Of a stretch of 10,631 nt of DNA, positions 5,774 to 10,631 are shown piece by piece. The position numbers were made by a program, and so were the translations under genes. Positions within the stretch are counted from its first letter, which is position 1. Each line of letters begins with the position of its first letter. Below the pieces are notes generated by a model. It was not told the origin of the DNA. It ran no database searches and worked only from the letters and a program-made list of their open reading frames with translations. This DNA is from Clostridia bacterium (GTDB taxonomy: Bacteria > Bacillota > Clostridia > Oscillospirales > Acutalibacteraceae): positions 1-10,631 of the forward strand of contig JAGAAE010000086.1 in the NCBI GenBank assembly GCA_017615405.1. Reading direction: 5' to 3'.

Positions 5774-7525
5774 ATGAGATCAACCGAAATTCTTAACATG
5801 ATAGCCCTGCTTCTCGGCGGACTGACCTTCTTCCTTTTCGGAATGAGCGTTATGTCCGGCGGTCTTGAAGAGATGGCGGGCGGAAATCTTGAAAAAACCC
5901 TTAAAAAGGTCGGCAAAAACGACCTTTCCGGTTTTGCGCTCGGCGCCGGGATAACGGTGGCGATACAATCGTCGTCCGCAATGACCGTTATGCTTGTCGG
6001 ACTTGTAAACTCGGGTATCCTTGATTTTTCCGAGACCTTCGGCATGATAATGGGCTCCCACGTAGGAACGACCCTTACGGCGTGGATACTCACCCTTAAC
6101 GCCAACTCGGGCAACAGCCTCTTTATGGCGCTTCTTCGTCCTATGACCTTCGCACCGATCCTTGCGTTTTTCGGGATAATGATGCGGATGTTTTCAAAAA
6201 ACAGGCAGCGTCGAAAACTCGGGGACATATTCATCGGTTTTGCCGTTTTGATGGCGGGAATGGATATGATGAGCAGTTCAATGGCTGACGTTAAGCAGTT
6301 CGCCGGTATCCTTACCCTCTTTTCAAAATACCCGATCGTGGCGTTTCTCGCTTCTACGTTGTTCACGGGTCTCATTCAGTCTTCCGCCGCGACCGTCGCT
6401 ATCGTTCAGGCTATGGCGCTTACGACGAATATGGATCTCAAAATCGCGATACCGCTGGTTATCGGCGCCAATATCGGCACCTGCATGACCTCGCTTATAT
6501 CGAGCATCGGGACCAACAAGGGCGCGAAGCGGGTCGTCGCAATGCACGTTTATTCAAATACGATCGGCGGTTCTATCCTGATGGCGGCGCTTTATATCGT
6601 GATGATTTTCTCACCCGGGACTTTGGATCATACGGTCAATATCTTTACTGTCGCGATAATCCATTCCTGTTTTAATATCTTCAATACAATTTTGTTCACG
6701 CCTCTTAAAAAACCGCTCTTCGCCCTTTGCAGAAAAACGGTGCGTCAGACCGACGAAAAAGAGCATACCGTCTTTTTGGACGAGCGTCTGTTTTATAACA
6801 CTCCGCTTGCGCTCTTTGAGTGTAAACGCCTCTGTAATGAAATGGCGGAACTTACAAGAACGTCGGTCAACAAGGCGTTGGCAATGGTCTTCGATTATAA
6901 CGAAAAAACAGCCGAGGAGATCGCACAGGAAGAGGCGCTCGTCGATAAATATGAGGACAGGCTCGGCACCTATCTTGTCCGTTTAAGCGGTAACTCCCTT
7001 AACGAAGAAGATCGTCACGCCGTCGCAAGACTGCTTCACAGTCTAAGCGACTTTGAGCGTATCTCCGACCACGCTTTAAATCTTTGCGACGTTTCCAAAG
7101 AAATAATGGATAAAGAGATCGAGTTTTCTCTTCCGATAAACGAGGGGATAAAGAATATAACCGGTGCTTTGTCCGAAATAATCAACCTGACCTGCGACGT
7201 TTTCATCGCCGACGATCACGAATCCGCGTCCCATATAGAGCCGCTTGAACAGGTCATAGACGCCCTCGGGTATGAGCTCAAGTCCCTTAATATCGACAGT
7301 CTCCAAAAGGGAGAGGGAACGACGACACTCGGCTTTGTGCTTTCAGATATACTGACGAATTACGAGAGGATATCCGACCATTGCTCAAACCTCGCGGTAT
7401 TTACGGCTCAGCTTAATACTCCGCGCCTCGACGCGCATAATTATCTTAACAACGTCAAAAATATGAACAATCCGGATTTTGCAAACGATTTCAACAGATT
7501 TCTTGCGAAATACGGCGGAAAATAA
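5774..7525 (+). CDS. Na+/phosphate cotransporter II-like protein with C-terminal PhoU-like domain
   Basis: Predicted sodium-coupled phosphate symporter of the NptA/YjbB type in the cytoplasmic membrane. The 583 residues split into a hydrophobic transporter half (about 1-310) and a soluble helical half (about 345-583). The transporter part contains the two inverted Na/Pi cotransporter repeats with their QSS signatures, QSSSA at 65-69 and QSSAA at 202-206, each followed by a GxxxGT segment, GSHVGTT at 94-100 and GANIGT at 231-236. The C-terminal half resembles PhoU helical bundles, with acidic and histidine-containing stretches such as SDFERISDH and TNYERISDHCSN repeated about 130 residues apart, as in the two-fold PhoU repeat. 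A GGAGAG ribosome binding site lies five bases before the ATG. It is 21 bases upstream of glgP, whose reaction consumes phosphate. Export or homeostasis rather than uptake is also possible for this family. No pst or phoR/phoB genes are present. Confidence 0.9.
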   Translation: MRSTEILNMIALLLGGLTFFLFGMSVMSGGLEEMAGGNLEKTLKKVGKNDLSGFALGAGITVAIQSSSAMTVMLVGLVNSGILDFSETFGMIMGSHVGTTLTAWILTLNANSGNSLFMALLRPMTFAPILAFFGIMMRMFSKNRQRRKLGDIFIGFAVLMAGMDMMSSSMADVKQFAGILTLFSKYPIVAFLASTLFTGLIQSSAATVAIVQAMALTTNMDLKIAIPLVIGANIGTCMTSLISSIGTNKGAKRVVAMHVYSNTIGGSILMAALYIVMIFSPGTLDHTVNIFTVAIIHSCFNIFNTILFTPLKKPLFALCRKTVRQTDEKEHTVFLDERLFYNTPLALFECKRLCNEMAELTRTSVNKALAMVFDYNEKTAEEIAQEEALVDKYEDRLGTYLVRLSGNSLNEEDRHAVARLLHSLSDFERISDHALNLCDVSKEIMDKEIEFSLPINEGIKNITGALSEIINLTCDVFIADDHESASHIEPLEQVIDALGYELKSLNIDSLQKGEGTTTLGFVLSDILTNYERISDHCSNLAVFTAQLNTPRLDAHNYLNNVKNMNNPDFANDFNRFLAKYGGK

Positions 7526-7546
7526 ACCTAAAAAAGGAAAATCTCT

Positions 7547-9952
7547 ATGGCAAACGAATACACGATAGCAAAACTGACCGAGATGATCGAGAAAAAACTT
7601 TCTCATAATTTCGGTGTAACCCCAGAGCAGGCGTCGGATGAACTTTACTATAAGGCGTCGGTCCTTGTACTGCTCGAAATAATGAACGAACGAAAGGCGA
7701 AATTCCGCAAAAAGGTGGATGAAACGGGCGCCAAGACCGTTTATTACCTCAGTATGGAATTCCTTATGGGTCGTTCGCTCAAAAACACCCTTTATAACCT
7801 TGACCTGACCGAAAAGATGGAAAAGGCGCTCAAAAAATTCAACGTCAAGCTTGATAAGCTATATGATTTTGAGCCCGACGCGGGACTCGGAAACGGCGGT
7901 CTCGGACGACTTGCCGCCTGCTTCCTTGATTCCTTTTCCTCCTGCTCCTACAGCGCATTCGGTTACAGCATAAAATATGAGCTCGGCATCTTCCGTCAAA
8001 AACTTGTTGACGGTTGGCAGACCGAAATGCCCGATTTCTGGCTTCCGGGCGGAAGTTTCTGGCTTGAACAAAGACCACACGCCGCCTGCGACGTTCGTTT
8101 CGGCGGTCATATCGACGAGTGGTGGGAGAACAACTATCATCATATTGAACATAAAGACTGCGAGATCGTCAAGGCAATGCCCTACGATCTTATGGTCGCG
8201 GGTCACGACGGAAAGACGGTAAACGTTTTAAGGCTATGGAGCGCCGAATGTCAGGACTTCGATATGTCGGCGTTCAATCAGGGCGACTACGTAAGGGCGC
8301 TTGAAAACAGGGCTAACACCGAGGCGATTTCCAAGATCCTTTATCCCGCCGATAATCACGCCGAGGGAAAATCTCTCCGTCTTCGTCAGCAATACTTCCT
8401 CGTTTCGGCGTCCATCCAGGATATTCTGGCTCGCCATATGCGTAAAAATACAAGCCTTGACAACCTTCCCGAGAAGGTTGCAATCCATATAAACGACACC
8501 CATCCGACCCTTGCCATACCCGAGCTTATGAGGCTATTGCTTGATGAATGCGGCTATACATGGGACGATGCGTGGAATATCGTCACAAAGACCTTTGCTT
8601 ATACCAACCATACCATTATGTCGGAAGCGCTTGAATGCTGGCAGATCGATCTGTTTAAGCGTCGCCTTCCGAGGATATATTCGATAATTGAAGAGATCGA
8701 CCGCCGTTACAGGGCAAAGGTCATAGAAACGACCGGCGATTTTGACCTTGCCGAGCGCACCGCCGTTATCAGCAACGGTCTTGTCAGGATGGCTAACCTC
8801 TGCGTTGTCGCCTGCCATACCGTCAACGGTGTTTCAAAGCTTCACAGTGATATCATCAAGGACGAACTCTTTAATGATTACTATAATATGACCCCCGAAA
8901 AATTTACTAACGTTACGAACGGTATCGCTCACAGAAGATGGCTTTGCCAGTCCAACCCCGAACTTTCTTCCTATATCACCGAGCTTATAGGCGACGGTTT
9001 TGTAAGTGACGCCATGGAACTTGAAAAGCTTATGAAATTTGCCGACGAAAAAACCGTTCTTCAGAAACTCGGCGAGATAAAGAGGAACAACAAGATCCGC
9101 CTTTCAAACTATTTAAAGGCGAATACGGGCGTTTCCTTTGATCCCGATTCTATCGTCGATATGCAGGTCAAGAGGCTTCACGAATATAAGCGTCAGCACC
9201 TTAACGCAATGCATATCGTAAGCGAATATCTGTATCTTCTTGACAATCCGAACGCGCCCTTTACCCCCAAAACCTATATCTTCGGCGCAAAGGCGGCTCC
9301 CGGATATCTTTTTGCAAAAGAGATAATAAGGATGATCTGCAAGATCGCCGATCTTATAAACAACGATAATCGCGTGAACGATAAATTAAAGGTTATTTTT
9401 GTTGAGGACTACCGCGTTACCCTTGCCGAACTTATGATACCCGCAGCCGAGATAAGCGAGCAGATTTCCCTTGCCTCGACCGAGGCGAGCGGAACCTCGA
9501 ATATGAAGTTTATGTTAAACGGGGCTATAACGCTCGGAACCGAGGACGGAGCAAACGTCGAGATCCATTCGGCGGTCGGCGACGATAATATCCTTATCTT
9601 CGGTATGCAAACGCCCGAGGTATTAAAGCTCCAGAAACAGGGCTATTCGCCGGTATCCTACTATAACAACAATGCCGATTTAAGGCGCGTTATCGACTTT
9701 ATCGAAACGGGTGTTCCCGGCGCGCAGGCTGAAAATATCTGTCATTGCCTTAAAAACTTCGACAACTATATGGCTCTTGCCGATTATGCCGATTACTGCG
9801 TGACACAAGCAAAAGCGACCGAACTGTATGGCGATCCGCTTACGTGGAACAGAATGTCGCTTGTAAATATCGCAAACTCGGGCATTTTCGCTGCCGACCG
9901 CTCGGTCAGAGACTATGCCGAGAATATTTGGCATATAAAGCCGGTCAAGTGA
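7547..9952 (+). CDS. glgP: Glycogen/maltodextrin phosphorylase (GT35)
   Basis: Releases glucose 1-phosphate from the non-reducing ends of alpha-1,4-glucans using inorganic phosphate and pyridoxal phosphate, in the cytoplasm. The 801-residue length is typical. Family motifs run through the protein: YYLSMEFLMGR (66-76), GLGNGGLGRLAACFLDS (113-129), YELGIFRQ, HINDTHPTLAIPELMRLL, TNHTIMSEALE, MQVKRLHEYKRQ, and the cofactor block EASGTSNMKFMLNGA, in which the pyridoxal-phosphate lysine is K654. TEDGANVEI follows as expected. An AAAGGAAAA ribosome binding site precedes the ATG. Neighbours support a role in storage glucan or maltodextrin breakdown: a phosphate transporter just upstream and a GH13 hydrolase starting two bases after its stop. 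Glycogen versus maltodextrin preference cannot be told from sequence alone. No allosteric N-terminal extension like that of eukaryotic enzymes is evident. Confidence 0.97.
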   Translation: MANEYTIAKLTEMIEKKLSHNFGVTPEQASDELYYKASVLVLLEIMNERKAKFRKKVDETGAKTVYYLSMEFLMGRSLKNTLYNLDLTEKMEKALKKFNVKLDKLYDFEPDAGLGNGGLGRLAACFLDSFSSCSYSAFGYSIKYELGIFRQKLVDGWQTEMPDFWLPGGSFWLEQRPHAACDVRFGGHIDEWWENNYHHIEHKDCEIVKAMPYDLMVAGHDGKTVNVLRLWSAECQDFDMSAFNQGDYVRALENRANTEAISKILYPADNHAEGKSLRLRQQYFLVSASIQDILARHMRKNTSLDNLPEKVAIHINDTHPTLAIPELMRLLLDECGYTWDDAWNIVTKTFAYTNHTIMSEALECWQIDLFKRRLPRIYSIIEEIDRRYRAKVIETTGDFDLAERTAVISNGLVRMANLCVVACHTVNGVSKLHSDIIKDELFNDYYNMTPEKFTNVTNGIAHRRWLCQSNPELSSYITELIGDGFVSDAMELEKLMKFADEKTVLQKLGEIKRNNKIRLSNYLKANTGVSFDPDSIVDMQVKRLHEYKRQHLNAMHIVSEYLYLLDNPNAPFTPKTYIFGAKAAPGYLFAKEIIRMICKIADLINNDNRVNDKLKVIFVEDYRVTLAELMIPAAEISEQISLASTEASGTSNMKFMLNGAITLGTEDGANVEIHSAVGDDNILIFGMQTPEVLKLQKQGYSPVSYYNNNADLRRVIDFIETGVPGAQAENICHCLKNFDNYMALADYADYCVTQAKATELYGDPLTWNRMSLVNIANSGIFAADRSVRDYAENIWHIKPVK

Positions 9953-9953
9953 T

Positions 9954-10631
9954 ATGAATTATTATCCTTTTGATTCGACAAAAAAAATATACAAACCGCA
10001 TTTCGGCGCAATAAAAGCAGGGGAAGCCCTGCTTTTGCGTGTTTTACTGCACTTCGACGCCCACGTTCACAACGTCTATCTTGTTATAAACGAGGACGGT
10101 AAACAGCCCTTTGAGGTGGAAATGAAGCCCGAGGAAACACTGGAAAGCTACCGTTTTTACGACTGCAAAGTCTTCCTTAACACGGGGCTTTACTGGTATA
10201 AGTTCAGATACACGAGCGATTTCGGTGAATTCTACGTCACCAAAACCGACACTTCTCTCGGCATCGTTTCAAATGAAGGCAGCGCATGGCAACAGACTGT
10301 TTATGACCCGGATTTTTCGGTGCCGGAGCATTTAAAGGGCGGAATAATCTATCAGATTTTCCCCGACAGGTTTTATAATTCGGGCAAACCGAAAGCCGAC
10401 GTCCCCGATGACAGATTTCTATGTGATGATTGGGAAAAACAACCCGAATACCGCCAGAACAACGGCGAATGCTCGCTCGGGAACGACTATTACGGCGGCG
10501 ACCTTAAAGGGATCGCCGAAAAACTTCCGTATCTATCCGAACTCGGCGTGAGCATAATATACCTTAATCCCATCTTCGAGGCGCACTCAAATCATCGCTA
10601 TAATACCGCCGATTATATGAAGATCGACCCG
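9954..10631 (+). CDS. GH13 alpha-glucan hydrolase (neopullulanase/alpha-amylase-like), N-terminal part
   Basis: The frame is open from the ATG at 9954 to the right edge (226 codons), so the gene is cut by the window. Residues 1 to about 125 form a beta-rich N-terminal domain like those before the catalytic barrel in cyclomaltodextrinase/neopullulanase-type enzymes. From about 128 the GH13 barrel begins with KGGIIYQIFPDRF, followed by NDYYGGDLKGIAEKLPYLSELG (178-199) and IYLNPIFEAHSNHRYNTADY (202-221), all typical GH13 segments. The catalytic Asp and Glu lie beyond the edge. There is no signal peptide, so it probably acts inside the cell on maltodextrins or glycogen, supplying chains to GlgP. 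The start lies one base past the glgP stop (TGATATG) with no clear ribosome binding site, so translation is likely coupled. The precise specificity (alpha-amylase, neopullulanase, cyclomaltodextrinase, debranching) is not determinable from this part. Confidence 0.9.
   Translation, partial: MNYYPFDSTKKIYKPHFGAIKAGEALLLRVLLHFDAHVHNVYLVINEDGKQPFEVEMKPEETLESYRFYDCKVFLNTGLYWYKFRYTSDFGEFYVTKTDTSLGIVSNEGSAWQQTVYDPDFSVPEHLKGGIIYQIFPDRFYNSGKPKADVPDDRFLCDDWEKQPEYRQNNGECSLGNDYYGGDLKGIAEKLPYLSELGVSIIYLNPIFEAHSNHRYNTADYMKIDP

Noticed and set aside
5713..6375. A 220-codon open frame on the minus strand opposite the transporter.
   Set aside because: It is antisense to a clear transporter gene, has an arginine/proline/isoleucine-rich composition typical of shadow frames, and shows no recognisable motif.
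1..10631. Search for CRISPR arrays, insertion sequences, tRNA/rRNA genes, phage genes or a new defence-type system.
   Set aside because: No direct-repeat arrays, transposase motifs, terminal repeats or structural RNA signatures were seen; nearly all genes belong to known housekeeping or metabolic families.

Overview
The window looks like a chromosomal segment from a Gram-positive Clostridia-type bacterium, perhaps a gut or rumen Oscillospirales/Ruminococcaceae relative. The evidence is strong sigma-A promoters, AAGGAG-like ribosome binding sites, a LytR-CpsA-Psr (LCP) wall protein, an alpha2-type glycyl-tRNA synthetase, a tmcAL/ackA neighbourhood, and intracellular glycogen or maltodextrin enzymes. 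Lineage is inferred from gene families only. Most of the window has moderate GC with a strong preference for CTT leucine codons; the first ~0.72 kb is clearly more GC-rich.

Layout. (1) Positions 1-116, minus strand: the 5' end of tmcAL, a tRNA(Met) cytidine acetate ligase, cut by the left edge. (2) Positions 117-254: a divergent intergenic region with a symmetric inverted repeat that contains face-to-face promoters for tmcAL and ackA, then a hairpin in the ackA leader. (3) Positions 255-3789, plus strand: a probable operon of ackA (acetate kinase), a galactokinase-family GHMP kinase and an LCP protein, ending in a strong hairpin terminator. (4) Positions 3845-4120, minus strand: a 91-residue protein of unknown function, convergent with the LCP gene and with its own near-consensus promoter. 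(5) Positions 4121-4349: an AT-rich divergent promoter region with small palindromes. (6) Positions 4350-10631, plus strand: a second probable operon of glyS, a Na+/phosphate cotransporter with a PhoU-like C-terminal part, glgP (glycogen/maltodextrin phosphorylase), and a GH13 alpha-glucan hydrolase cut by the right edge.

How the genes fit together: most are housekeeping or central metabolism. Acetate kinase makes ATP from acetyl phosphate, releasing the acetate that TmcAL can use. The sugar kinase, glycogen phosphorylase and GH13 enzyme feed sugars into glycolysis. The phosphate transporter sits directly upstream of a phosphorylase that consumes phosphate. I see no obvious novel multi-gene system, mobile element, CRISPR array, tRNA or rRNA.

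The points most worth a second look are an abrupt composition change inside ackA near position 720-745 (mosaic gene or assembly join), the symmetric bidirectional promoter, a Glu-to-Asn change in the sugar-binding signature of the galactokinase homologue, and the small orphan protein with its own strong promoter.
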